A stretch of DNA of 8,438 nt from an uncultured Bacteroidales bacterium (GCA_903912795.1 CAIWIS010000818.1:1-8438), one strand, 5' to 3'; counted from the first letter of the stretch, positions 1-6,205 are shown. Numbers and translations: made by a program. Notes: generated by a model not told the origin, from the sequence alone.

Positions 1-1
1 A

Positions 2-769
2 GAAGGTTTTCAACTTCTGATAACTCAATCGCAAGAATCAATGGAAGTTGAAGAAAAGAACTTAAGAATGCTCGAAGAATATATGGTAGAAGGGCTTCTG
101 ATTTCAATAAGTCAGGAAGGTGAAAATCATAAATATTACCAGCAGTTAATTGACAGTGGTATTCCTATAGTATTTTTCAATAGGGTGAGCTCAAAAGTTA
201 TTGCACCTAAAGTAAAAGTAAATGATTATAATTTAGCCTTTTTTGCTACCGAGCACCTCATATATAATGGGTTTAAAAAAATTTTTCATTTTGCAGGACC
301 TAACAACCTCGTTGTGTCGAATGAACGAAAAAAAGCCTTTATCGATGCTATTAACAAACATAAAAGCACTCATATTGACTACGAGATATTTACTTGCGAT
401 GTGTATAGTGAATTGTCGTATGAACGTATGAAATCTTTGATTGAAAAAGACAACATACCCGAAGCAATCTTTTGCTTCAATGACCCGGTAGCACTTGGAG
501 CTTTAAAAGCAATAAAAGAAGCAGAATTAAAATGTCCGGATGATGTAGCACTTGTGGGTTTTTCTGAAACGGAACTGGCTCCTCTAATTGACCCACCGTT
601 AACCAGTATTGAACAACCAACATTTGAAATTGGTGAAGTTGCAACAAGATTATTAATTGAACAGATTAATCAAAATCCACCACCGAAACCAGAAACTAAA
701 GTATTACTAGCCAAATTAAACATTCGAAAATCATCGATAAATAAAAGGTCGAATAAGAGTTTTAGCTAA
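2..769 (+). CDS. LacI/PurR-family transcriptional regulator, C-terminal part (5' end outside window)
   Basis: The frame is open from the left edge (EGFQLLITQSQESM...), so the Met at base 41 is internal and the gene starts outside the window. The 255 residues seen are the effector-binding domain of a LacI-type regulator, a periplasmic-binding-protein fold that senses a small ligand, usually a sugar. Family landmarks include GFQLLITQSQ near the N-terminal lobe, the phrase MVEGLLIS, SNERKKAF, FCFNDPVALGALKAI and the closing DDVALVGFSE followed by PPLTSIEQP and IGEVATRLL. The DNA-binding HTH and hinge helix would lie upstream and cannot be checked. The C-terminus looks natural, with a short basic tail rather than a truncation. 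The gene converges on the mobile-element genes to its right and probably belongs to the host chromosome. The ligand and target operon cannot be inferred from this window. Confidence 0.93.
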   Translation, partial: EGFQLLITQSQESMEVEEKNLRMLEEYMVEGLLISISQEGENHKYYQQLIDSGIPIVFFNRVSSKVIAPKVKVNDYNLAFFATEHLIYNGFKKIFHFAGPNNLVVSNERKKAFIDAINKHKSTHIDYEIFTCDVYSELSYERMKSLIEKDNIPEAIFCFNDPVALGALKAIKEAELKCPDDVALVGFSETELAPLIDPPLTSIEQPTFEIGEVATRLLIEQINQNPPPKPETKVLLAKLNIRKSSINKRSNKSFS

Positions 770-951
770 ACAACATTAACGCCCTATTTCAATGCCTGCT
801 TTAAACGTTATTGTTTTATGCCTACTAAAGTCAAATCGCCAAACTATATGGCAACTGAGAGGATAAGGGTATCGCTGTAGTTAAAAAAATATTATGCAAA
901 TATTTATCATTGTGTTTCTGAAAAATTAATCGAGAATAGTAATTTTTCAAT
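770..951. other. Intergenic gap between LacI gene and left end of the element
   Basis: There is no gene in these 182 bases. If the LacI gene is chromosomal and the 112-aa gene belongs to the element, the left element/host junction should lie here. I compared it by eye with the region right of the integrase. I found only a 7-bp shared word (AACATTA at 773-779 and 7662-7668), too short to call an attachment site. A hairpin at 919-949 is listed separately. Confidence 0.5.
919..949. terminator. AT-rich hairpin between convergent genes, candidate bidirectional terminator
   Basis: TGAAAAATTA (919-928) and TAATTTTTCA (940-949) form a perfect 10-bp inverted repeat around an 11-base loop. It begins two bases after the stop codon of the leftward 112-aa gene and lies 150 bases after the LacI stop. 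Each arm has a run of five A/T, so transcripts from either side end in A-stem/U-tail form. The stem is GC-poor and thus weaker than a classic terminator. It could instead be a protein-binding dyad at the element's end. Confidence 0.5.
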
Positions 952-1290
952 CTATTTCGAGAGCAGAGAATTAATTGAATGCATAAACTTTAATACGTCC
1001 GAGATTGTATAAGTTGGTTTCACAAATCCAAAACTATTTTTAATTAACCTATCCTTTGTCAGCAAATCTACAGTTCGTTTATTAGTATTTAAAAGTTTGA
1101 CTACTTGTTGTTGGTGAAGGTAAATTTCTTTTGAATAATTATATTTTCTTTTGTGTTCACTTTTTAAATTTAGTATTCTCATTAGTGTTTCAGACTTATC
1201 ATTGTTTAGTTTGATTAGTTGCTTTTGAAGGTAATTTTCGTCTAATCGTTTTCTATGTTGTTTTATCTGGTATCTTTCTTCTGGTGTCAT
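952..1290 (-). CDS. Small basic protein with C-terminal helix-turn-helix-like region, function unknown
   Basis: This is a 112-residue, Lys/Arg-rich protein. Residues 1-50 are strongly charged and look helical or coiled-coil (QIKQHRKRLDENYLQKQLIKL). Residues 57-103 (YLHQQQVVKLLNTNKRTVDLL...YTISDVLKFM) have the spacing of an HTH_17/MerR-like winged helix: helix, turn, recognition helix, then a small wing and a closing helix. I infer DNA binding, perhaps as a regulator or an accessory factor for excision or replication. It starts 18 bases after the DUF6371 stop, in the same direction and with no separate promoter visible, so the two are probably co-transcribed. The start is ATG with an A/T-rich leader and no Shine-Dalgarno sequence. 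It is the last gene before the left flank. Confidence 0.75.
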   Translation of the reverse strand: MTPEERYQIKQHRKRLDENYLQKQLIKLNNDKSETLMRILNLKSEHKRKYNYSKEIYLHQQQVVKLLNTNKRTVDLLTKDRLIKNSFGFVKPTYTISDVLKFMHSINSLLSK

Positions 1291-1308
1291 TGAAATTTAA
1301 TTTTTGAT

Positions 1309-2388
1309 TTAGATTTGAACTAGTTGTAATTTGTCGATAAGGATTAATAAGGCTGGGTTTGTTACAATCATTTGCTCTAAATCATGCGTGAAACGACTTT
1401 GAATTTGCCTTTGACTTGATATAGTTTTCATTTCTTCAATAATATAATCGGCAATATCCAAGCCGTTGGTACGGTCGGTGTCTGTTGATTCATCTTCAAG
1501 TAAGGTTGATACGGTGATTTTGCAATTACATTGCTCCTGTAACTCTTCAGTTTTCAAACACCATTTTTCAAAAGCTCCCAAATCAGGATATAAAATCACA
1601 TTCCTATTTTTAAGTACTTTGCATTTTTCAACGGATAATCCGTTGATGTTTCCGGCTGCAAGCCAAATCATATTCGGAATTAATGAGCTGGCGATAATGG
1701 CTGATTTTTCGCTCTCAACAATTGCAACTGATTTGTCAGGGTATAATGTCAACAGGTGTTCCCCAAAGAAACATTGTTGTAAATTGAAGGCTTCGAGCAA
1801 TGCTCCGGATTTCTTTAGTTTGTTGTGTACCCAATCTATTGCCCCGCTTTCGTGTTTCAGGCGTTTTCCTGTAATTGCATTATATTGCATTATCTTACCA
1901 GTGCGAACTTTTCCGTTTATGTCGATTTGCCAAAAAATGACTTCTTTATTTTTGGTCGCACCTAAAGCATAATTGTCGCCGATATAAGTCATTTGTTCGG
2001 TAGTGAGAAATTCGCAAAGGAAGCGAACGAAGTTGGATTTGTAGGAGGCGGATTTTTCGACGTAAGAGAAAGGTATCGACCCCACCCCAACCCACCCCAA
2101 AGGGGAGGGAGCGGAGCGTATATCAGCATTCGTTGTGTTTCGGGAGTGCGACCCCACCCAGCCTCCCCGAAGGGAAGGAGAAAGATTTGGATTATCCATA
2201 AAATATTGTTTTGGTGTGTAATGATAGCCGCATTTGCTTTCGCGGTTGCACTTGCCGACAGTGCGGTGAATTGGTTCGTGCGTATTACCATCGAGATATA
2301 GTGTAAAGCTTTGCATTCGACCACAGGAAGGGCATTTGAAGCGAGTAGATTTGCCTTTGTATTTTTGTAAATATGGGAGTTTGTACAT
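1309..2388 (-). CDS. DUF6371-type zinc-finger/Toprim (primase-like) protein
   Basis: This 359-residue protein has the layout of a bacteriophage- or plasmid-type primase helper. Residues 19-56 form a zinc finger (C19-P-S-C22, C47, C53-GYH56). Residues 219-270 look like a Toprim fold, with the acidic motif VAIVESEKSA (E225/E227, K228) and NVILYPD (D269). NGLDIADYI (308-316) resembles the conserved end of DUF6371. Toprim domains bind metal for nucleotidyl transfer or strand chemistry. I infer a role in priming or replication of the excised element together with the DUF3987 protein. Residues 70-104 are odd: they contain two coding copies of a G/C-rich repeat (LSPSLRGGWVGS and PSPLGWVGVGS) in the linker between the zinc finger and the rest. 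The reading frame stays open through them. The gene follows a 499-bp non-coding region and precedes the small HTH-like gene by 18 bases. Confidence 0.85.
   Translation of the reverse strand: MYKLPYLQKYKGKSTRFKCPSCGRMQSFTLYLDGNTHEPIHRTVGKCNRESKCGYHYTPKQYFMDNPNLSPSLRGGWVGSHSRNTTNADIRSAPSPLGWVGVGSIPFSYVEKSASYKSNFVRFLCEFLTTEQMTYIGDNYALGATKNKEVIFWQIDINGKVRTGKIMQYNAITGKRLKHESGAIDWVHNKLKKSGALLEAFNLQQCFFGEHLLTLYPDKSVAIVESEKSAIIASSLIPNMIWLAAGNINGLSVEKCKVLKNRNVILYPDLGAFEKWCLKTEELQEQCNCKITVSTLLEDESTDTDRTNGLDIADYIIEEMKTISSQRQIQSRFTHDLEQMIVTNPALLILIDKLQLVQI
2078..2110. repeat. G/C-rich palindromic repeat copy 1, inside DUF6371 gene
   Basis: This copy starts GACCCCACCC and contains CCCCAAAGGGG, a small palindrome. 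It closely matches the copy at 2150-2180. Its base composition (runs of C then G) is unlike the AT-rich surroundings. On the minus strand it encodes PSPLGWVGVGS at residues 94-104 of the DUF6371 protein. Confidence 0.8.
2150..2180. repeat. G/C-rich palindromic repeat copy 2, inside DUF6371 gene
   Basis: This is a direct repeat of the 2078-2110 unit. It also opens with GACCCCACCC, followed by CTCCCCGAAGGGAAGGAG, whose arms pair (CTCC/GGAG, CCC/GGG). The two copies start 72 bases apart. It encodes LSPSLRGGWVGS (residues 69-80) on the minus strand. The unit resembles interspersed palindromic repeats seen in many Bacteroidota genomes; that likeness is from memory and was not searched. Confidence 0.75.
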
Positions 2389-2417
2389 ATTTTGTTGATT
2401 TTATTGTTGAATTATCA

Positions 2418-2430
2418 GGGGCTTCGCCCC
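2418..2430. repeat. GC-rich short hairpin
   Basis: GGGGC and GCCCC form a 5-bp GC-only stem closed by three bases (TTC). It lies 30 bases upstream of the DUF6371 start on the minus strand, so in the mRNA leader it could affect translation. It has no T-run on either side that would make it a terminator. Confidence 0.55.
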
Positions 2431-2523
2431 AAACCCCACTTCCAGTTTTGCCTCCAGAGAGTTTATTTTTTAAAGTGTCGGCGATTTAGCTCCGCTGATT
2501 TTCAATTCCGCTTCGCTTCAATT

Positions 2524-2560
2524 GTCTTGACACCAAAAAGGAAGCAAAAAAGGTCAAGAC
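2524..2560. repeat. Inverted repeat GTCTTGAC / GTCAAGAC
   Basis: Perfect 8-bp arms at 2524-2531 and 2553-2560 enclose a 21-base A-rich loop. It is part of the dyad-rich gap. Confidence 0.65.
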
Positions 2561-2575
2561 TGCGCCCGCTTCTCT

Positions 2576-2681
2576 CGAAAAACTTACGCTCGACAACTAA
2601 AATCTTTTAAACTCAATCTGACGAAATACGTCAGATCTCAAACAGAAAAGATTTTTTCACGTTGTCTTCGCTTGTTTTTCG
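2576..2681. repeat. 106-bp nested palindrome
   Basis: Four pairs of arms nest around one centre: CGAAAAAC/GTTTTTCG (2576-2583 with 2674-2681), GACAAC/GTTGTC (2592-2597 with 2661-2666), AAAATCTTTT/AAAAGATTTT (2599-2608 with 2646-2655) and ATCTGACG/CGTCAGAT (2616-2623 with 2629-2636). All four are perfect, separated by short unpaired bulges. A single strand could fold into one long stem-loop with a 5-base tip (AAATA). Such a structure suits a single-strand initiation site, an oriT arm or a structured RNA. Confidence 0.8.
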
Positions 2682-2704
2682 GTTCACCGGACGAGGTCGG
2701 TCTC

Positions 2705-2734
2705 AAAACAATACAAGCGCATTTATATTGTTTT
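2705..2734. repeat. Inverted repeat AAAACAATA / TATTGTTTT
   Basis: Perfect 9-bp arms at 2705-2713 and 2726-2734 enclose a 12-base loop. It lies 24 bases right of the nested palindrome and belongs to the same structured region. Confidence 0.65.
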
Positions 2735-2774
2735 ATTCACGCTTTTTATCTAAGGCGGAAATATGGATATTGAG

Positions 2775-2846
2775 GGTTGCGGTGTGTTTTGAATAAAACT
2801 ACTGTTGGTTAATAGATTAGGCTGACCGCAACCGCAACAACGCAAC
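2775..2846. repeat. Inverted repeat GGTTGCGGT / ACCGCAACC with three CGCAAC repeats
   Basis: The arms at 2775-2783 and 2825-2833 are perfect 9-bp complements 41 bases apart. The right arm runs into CGCAAC repeats at 2827-2832, 2833-2838 and 2841-2846. On the minus strand these read GTTGCG three times in a row. The arrangement of a dyad next to short iterons is typical of relaxase or initiator protein sites; that is inference. The cluster lies just downstream of the DUF3987 stop codon. Confidence 0.65.
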
Positions 2847-2887
2847 CAATACTAGTTTTCAGTTTATAGTTGGTAGTAAATAAAATT

Positions 2888-4234
2888 TTATTGATTACAG
2901 ATTTTGGAAATGTATTGTCGGGATACGCCAATTGAATCGGCAAAGGCTTGTTTGTTTTTAATGCCGTACTCTTGTTGAATTATGCGTATTGCTTCGCCAG
3001 ACGATACGTTTTTTTCTTCACCAGCATTTTCAACCCTCAGAATATTGGCGTTAAAGTAGTGGCAAATGTCAATGGCATATTGAATGGCTTCTTTGGATAT
3101 TTCACGTTGCTGCCATTCGTCCGAATTATAAACACCTCTGATAAGCTGAATTATCAACGCTATTCGTAATACCTGAATTTCCATTTTGGCATAAGTTGCC
3201 CGAAAAAAGTTGTTGGAACTACCGTTAACTAAATCGGTATTGTTATTGGCGTATAATACAAAAAGATTGCGGGCGTCATCGGAAAGCAAATACGATTCTT
3301 TGGATTTCTCCAATTGATAGCAATGCTTTATCAATTCGTTGTATTGCTCCAGGATATTTTTATCCGGTGTTTTCTCGGAATATTTTTGTTTTTTGATTTC
3401 TCTTGGATACACATACAAAAAGCGGCTTGCAAAACCATTTTCCTTCAGGTAATTGTTGTTGAGTGCCACATTGAGAATTTCGGGCTGAATGGTGCCGCAA
3501 ATAGTCATAAATGGTTCGGGTATCTGTAAGGGTTCCTCACTCTTCCGGTTGATACAAAACTGTGCATTATTGAAAATAGACAAGTAACGACTTATCTCAC
3601 CGCTTTTGTTGTATCTACCAAAGTCGGCAAACCAGCCTGAAAGCTCATCGCGGTACAATGAAACTGCACCGTTGTTTCGAAACATGGTTTGGTACAAACT
3701 CTCCGGAGTAAAGTCATCGATTAAGCATTGTTTGTAGAATGGTCTATCGGGTTCTAATTTACGGTTTTGTTTGGCCTCAGCACAATCGGACTTCCAATTG
3801 TTTAATTCAAGTTGGTAGCTTTCGAAGCTTATATTGTCGAGCTGCAGGAGCGGACGAAATGCGGCAGCAACCGGTTCGGACTTACCTACGCCCGGAGGTG
3901 CAACAAACATTAGCCACAACTGACCAAAGTTACGATACTTGCCGCTATCGACTGTGAACTTCTTGCGAACAGCTGCACTAACAGCACATAGTGCCGAGAG
4001 GGCAGGAAATTCAATAGGAACTCCGTATACTTCTGAAATTTCCTTTGCAAAATCGAGAATCACTTTCGGCATACCACTTGTAGGAAAAATGGTATCATTT
4101 TCATTCGAATTCCTATTTATGCATTGAATTTCAGCTTTCAGCTTCTGAATAAATGCCGTATTTTTGCTTTGTATTGGTTTATTTGCCTCTTCGGATTGTG
4201 ATAGGTTCGAAGGGGCTTTTTTTTCTTCTATCAT
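2888..4234 (-). CDS. DUF3987 P-loop ATPase (helicase/primase-like)
   Basis: This is a 448-residue DUF3987 protein, a P-loop ATPase family found in plasmids, phages and integrative elements and related to replicative helicase/primase proteins. Visible motifs are the Walker A APPGVGKSE (112-120, K118), a Walker B-like SLYRDELSGW (192-201, D196/E197), a sensor-like TICGTIQPE (244-252) and a probable arginine finger in GFASRF (267-272, R271). The last 25 residues (IKNKQAFADSIGVSRQYISKICN) read as an extra helix-turn-helix, so the protein may bind DNA itself. Its ATG overlaps the stop of the upstream HTH gene in ATGA, and GGGAG sits 7 bases ahead of the start, so translation is coupled. I infer a role in replicating the excised element together with the DUF6371 protein. 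Confidence 0.9.
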   Translation of the reverse strand: MIEEKKAPSNLSQSEEANKPIQSKNTAFIQKLKAEIQCINRNSNENDTIFPTSGMPKVILDFAKEISEVYGVPIEFPALSALCAVSAAVRKKFTVDSGKYRNFGQLWLMFVAPPGVGKSEPVAAAFRPLLQLDNISFESYQLELNNWKSDCAEAKQNRKLEPDRPFYKQCLIDDFTPESLYQTMFRNNGAVSLYRDELSGWFADFGRYNKSGEISRYLSIFNNAQFCINRKSEEPLQIPEPFMTICGTIQPEILNVALNNNYLKENGFASRFLYVYPREIKKQKYSEKTPDKNILEQYNELIKHCYQLEKSKESYLLSDDARNLFVLYANNNTDLVNGSSNNFFRATYAKMEIQVLRIALIIQLIRGVYNSDEWQQREISKEAIQYAIDICHYFNANILRVENAGEEKNVSSGEAIRIIQQEYGIKNKQAFADSIGVSRQYISKICNQ

Positions 4235-4596
4235 GACTTTCTCCCTGCCTTTTTAATTGATTTATGGTAGTTCTCGTCAAGCAACTTTTTAATGTCGGAC
4301 ATACGGAAATAAATTTTACCACTTATTTGAGAATAACTAATCAAACCCTGGTCTCTCCACAATTGTGAAGTACGCACACTGATACTCATTAAATCCATAA
4401 ATTCATCGTTAGAGAAAAACGGATCATCGGGTAGCTTTCGGTTTTCATTAAGTCCGGCAATAAGATTATCGAGCTTCAGTAATAATACTTCATGCTTTGA
4501 ATTGACTTCTTTCAATGACTCAATGATAGTTTCATCATCGAGCATTTTCTTCCTTATATCAGCTTCAAACTTTTCGAAATGTTCTTTGTAGTTCAT
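4231..4596 (-). CDS. Coiled-coil plus helix-turn-helix (HTH_17-like) DNA-binding protein
   Basis: This 121-residue protein starts at the ATG at 4596, where ATGA overlaps the stop of the upstream gene and AAGGAG lies 6 bases ahead. The frame extends further upstream only to a GTG inside the preceding gene. Residues 10-52 are charged and helical, likely a coiled coil for dimerisation. Residues 61-110 (FSNDEFMDLMSISVRTSQLWRDQGLISYSQISGKIYFRMSDIKKLL) form an excisionase/MerR-like HTH in which the recognition helix follows SVRTSQLW and the wing is GKIYFR. The C-terminal tail is basic. This family often works as an excision factor or regulator of element genes. It is the middle gene of a coupled three-gene operon ahead of DUF3987. 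Confidence 0.88.
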   Translation of the reverse strand: MNYKEHFEKFEADIRKKMLDDETIIESLKEVNSKHEVLLLKLDNLIAGLNENRKLPDDPFFSNDEFMDLMSISVRTSQLWRDQGLISYSQISGKIYFRMSDIKKLLDENYHKSIKKAGRKS

Positions 4597-4946
4597 CTTG
4601 AGCTCCTTCCATTTGTTAGCTGGTTTTCCTTTTCGCCGATAAATTCTTCTACTGTTTGAACTCGGTTGGCCAACAACCACGCTTCAATTTCCTCTCTTCT
4701 GAAGAGTACTTTTGCGTTTCGTTTATAAAACGGGATTGCTTTTTCGCAAATCATTTTATTGATTGTATTTACAGCATAGCCGGTTAGTTCGCTACACTCT
4801 TTTTTACCGAATGTTTCCGGAAAAACTTTTTGCTCAGATTGAGAAATTGGCTGTGGCTTTACCATGTCGCCTAACAGTTCTTTGAATTGCCCGATGGTTA
4901 GAGCTGCCAATGGTGTTTCGTTTGTTGGTTGGAATTTTGTTTCCAT
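4593..4946 (-). CDS. Excisionase-like helix-turn-helix protein
   Basis: This 117-residue protein is taken from the ATG at 4946. A longer version would have to use a TTG at 4979, which I consider less likely. Residues 46-91 (FGKKECSELTGYAVNTINKMICEKAIPFYKRNAKVLFRREEIEAWL) are a textbook HTH_17 / excisionase DNA-binding domain with the wing at KVLFRREEI. The N-terminal 40 residues (ALTIGQFKELLGDMV...) are typical of Bacteroidetes element proteins that combine a short helical region with this HTH. Its probable role is to bend DNA at att sites during excision and/or regulate the operon. It is the first gene of the coupled operon, with a TAnnTTTG promoter element about 64 bases upstream and GGGTCGGA iterons beyond that. 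Confidence 0.9.
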   Translation of the reverse strand: METKFQPTNETPLAALTIGQFKELLGDMVKPQPISQSEQKVFPETFGKKECSELTGYAVNTINKMICEKAIPFYKRNAKVLFRREEIEAWLLANRVQTVEEFIGEKENQLTNGRSSR

Positions 4947-5009
4947 TTTAGTATGTTTTTTTGTGTTTATGGAAGCCAATAGCTGCGCAGTCTATCGGCT
5001 TTCCTGCAG

Positions 5010-5017
5010 CAAATGTA
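5010..5017 (-). promoter_or_regulatory. Candidate -7 element (TACATTTG) of the HTH-HTH-DUF3987 operon
   Basis: On the minus strand TACATTTG matches the Bacteroidetes -7 consensus TAnnTTTG exactly. The ATG at 4946 lies 64 bases downstream. No TTTG is found 19-21 bases upstream, so the -33 box is missing or weak, and the promoter may depend on an activator. The iterons lie 45 to 150 bases upstream. Confidence 0.5.
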
Positions 5018-5061
5018 TCATCAAAAATATAAGTGGATACTATAAAATCATGTGAATTATT

Positions 5062-5158
5062 GGGTCGGACTCCGACTTCGGACGGGTCGGACAGGGTCGG
5101 AAAAAGGATAAAAAAAGCCTCAAATAGAGGCTATAGTAGGGTCGGAATAAGGGTCGGA
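5062..5158. repeat. Five GGGTCGGA iterons
   Basis: Exact GGGTCGGA copies lie at 5062-5069, 5084-5091, 5094-5101, 5139-5146 and 5151-5158. All are in the same orientation. Partial copies (TCCGAC at 5071-5076, inverted, and TTCGGA at 5077-5082) fill the first gap, giving a small palindrome GTCGGACTCCGAC at 5064-5076. Start-to-start spacings are 22, 10, 45 and 12 bases, close to whole helical turns, so a protein could bind several copies on one face. The cluster surrounds the terminator of the upstream gene and precedes the operon promoter. A role as initiator/replication iterons or as operator for one of the HTH proteins is inference. Confidence 0.8.
5111..5132 (-). terminator. Intrinsic terminator of the 347-aa gene
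   Basis: On the minus strand AGCCTC-TATTT-GAGGCT (5132 down to 5116) is a perfect 6-bp GC-containing stem with a 5-base loop, followed at once by TTTTT (5115-5111). It lies 29 bases after the stop codon at 5162. This is the clearest rho-independent terminator in the window and ends the unknown gene before the HTH operon starts. Confidence 0.85.
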
Positions 5159-5161
5159 ATT

Positions 5162-6205
5162 TTAAGCGTTTTTTTTATTTGAAATGATAATAATTTGTTC
5201 TATTTCTTTATACATTCTACTTCGTTCATATTTACGTTTGGTTGGCTTAACATATACTTTGGTACAAAAAGCTGTTTTGACAGTAAGCGCAATACTCTCA
5301 CCACATAAATGTTGAATTATATTTGATAACAGGGTGTTGGATTTATTCCACTTCAATGTTTCGGGCGATTTTATGGGTTTACGATTAAACCAATAGAGCC
5401 AGATGTCTGAATTTGTATTTCCCAATAGGTTCTTTTGAATAAGATGTTGCATTATTTTTATCAAACATTCGTCGGATAGAAATGATTGGAATTTGGGTAC
5501 TACAATGCTTTGCTTGTTGTAGGTTGTATTGAGTTCAGTTAAAGTGTCCTGAAACATAAATAAATTACAGTTTGCCTCCCGCGCATGTTTTGCTATGCTT
5601 ATGTCAAAATGGATAAATGCATTAATAAGCTTATCGATAAAATCGAAGTGATTGATGAGTTCAACTGTCAGCTTATAAACCGGATATACTTCTTCCTCAA
5701 AGCCTAAACCTGTAACATTGTCTTCTTTAACAAAATTATGGTCAATAATATAAAGAAACAGTTCTTTGATTCTGAAATTGAGCAAGTTTTCATCTACATC
5801 TAAATTGTAAACATGACCTTTGTTAAAGCTGTTTATCAGCATTTTGGCGTAAGCAATTCTTTCATTCTTATTCCGAAGCACCAACAGATTCTGCTCTACT
5901 TCTGCAATTGCTTTCAAATACAACTCTGACCGGTTTGATAAGGTGTTTTCGGGTATTGAATTTGTGATACAATTAGCCCAACTAAAAGCTTTAAATTTGA
6001 GTCGGTCTCTGAAACTTAAGGGCAAAGCTTTCCCATGATTTTTTTTAAACTGATAAAAGCCCTGGAGTCGAATCTGAGCTCTTAATTTTTCTTCGTTGAG
6101 TTGTTTTGTTTTATGGCAAAATGAGTTATGCCAGCACATGTAAACGGTTTCGGAAAGTACATTAAAATCTTTCAGATACAGGTTGGTTAAATCGCGCGAA
6201 ATCAT
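5162..6205 (-). CDS. 347-aa protein of unknown function next to the integrase
   Basis: I do not recognise this protein with confidence. It is 347 residues long, without signal peptide or membrane segments, and mostly helical in character. The N-terminus has C24-WHNSFC30-H31, which is too little for a metal site. The middle (residues 130-245) is rich in Leu/Ile/Phe (ELFLYIIDHNF, ELINHFDFIDKLINAFIHF). The end carries a W-x(4)-TLLSNIIQHL stretch and a very basic patch PTKRKYERSRMYKEIEQI (321-338). Proteins of this kind commonly sit between the integrase and the HTH genes in Bacteroidetes elements. The C-terminal pattern faintly recalls RteC-like proteins, but not enough to assign. It has its own terminator and is preceded by two operator-like dyads, so it is a single-gene unit. 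Its role could be regulatory or DNA-binding. Confidence 0.75.
   Translation of the reverse strand: MISRDLTNLYLKDFNVLSETVYMCWHNSFCHKTKQLNEEKLRAQIRLQGFYQFKKNHGKALPLSFRDRLKFKAFSWANCITNSIPENTLSNRSELYLKAIAEVEQNLLVLRNKNERIAYAKMLINSFNKGHVYNLDVDENLLNFRIKELFLYIIDHNFVKEDNVTGLGFEEEVYPVYKLTVELINHFDFIDKLINAFIHFDISIAKHAREANCNLFMFQDTLTELNTTYNKQSIVVPKFQSFLSDECLIKIMQHLIQKNLLGNTNSDIWLYWFNRKPIKSPETLKWNKSNTLLSNIIQHLCGESIALTVKTAFCTKVYVKPTKRKYERSRMYKEIEQIIIISNKKNA

Larger units (their letters stand above)
2389..2887. other. 499-bp non-coding region rich in inverted repeats; candidate replication or transfer origin
   Basis: This is the gap between the DUF3987 stop and the DUF6371 start. It contains at least five separate dyads (listed individually) and three CGCAAC repeats. 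Read on the plus strand, a 72-codon frame opens at 2392, but its product shows no protein-like pattern and runs across the hairpins, so I take the region as non-coding. Its position between two primase/helicase-like genes fits an origin (oriV with single-strand initiation structures, or oriT). A repeat of unknown function is the alternative. No Bacteroidetes promoter for DUF6371 was visible just upstream of 2388. Confidence 0.6.

Noticed and set aside
41..43. ATG at 41 as the start of the LacI-family gene
   Set aside because: The frame is open upstream to the window edge and the residues before it (EGFQLLITQSQES) continue the LacI effector domain, so this Met is internal.
773..779. AACATTA shared with 7662-7668 as an att core
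   Set aside because: Seven AT-rich bases are expected by chance, flanks do not match, and the right copy lies inside the integrase leader repeats.
1466..1972. 168-codon plus-strand frame antisense to DUF6371
   Set aside because: It is the antisense shadow of a well supported Toprim gene and shows no protein family features.
2392..2610. 72-codon plus-strand open frame
   Set aside because: It runs through several inverted repeats, has low-complexity basic composition and no recognisable protein pattern; the region is better read as non-coding structure.
5062..5158. GGGTCGGA repeats as a CRISPR array
   Set aside because: Repeats are only 8 bases, spacing is irregular and there are no cas genes; this is an iteron cluster.
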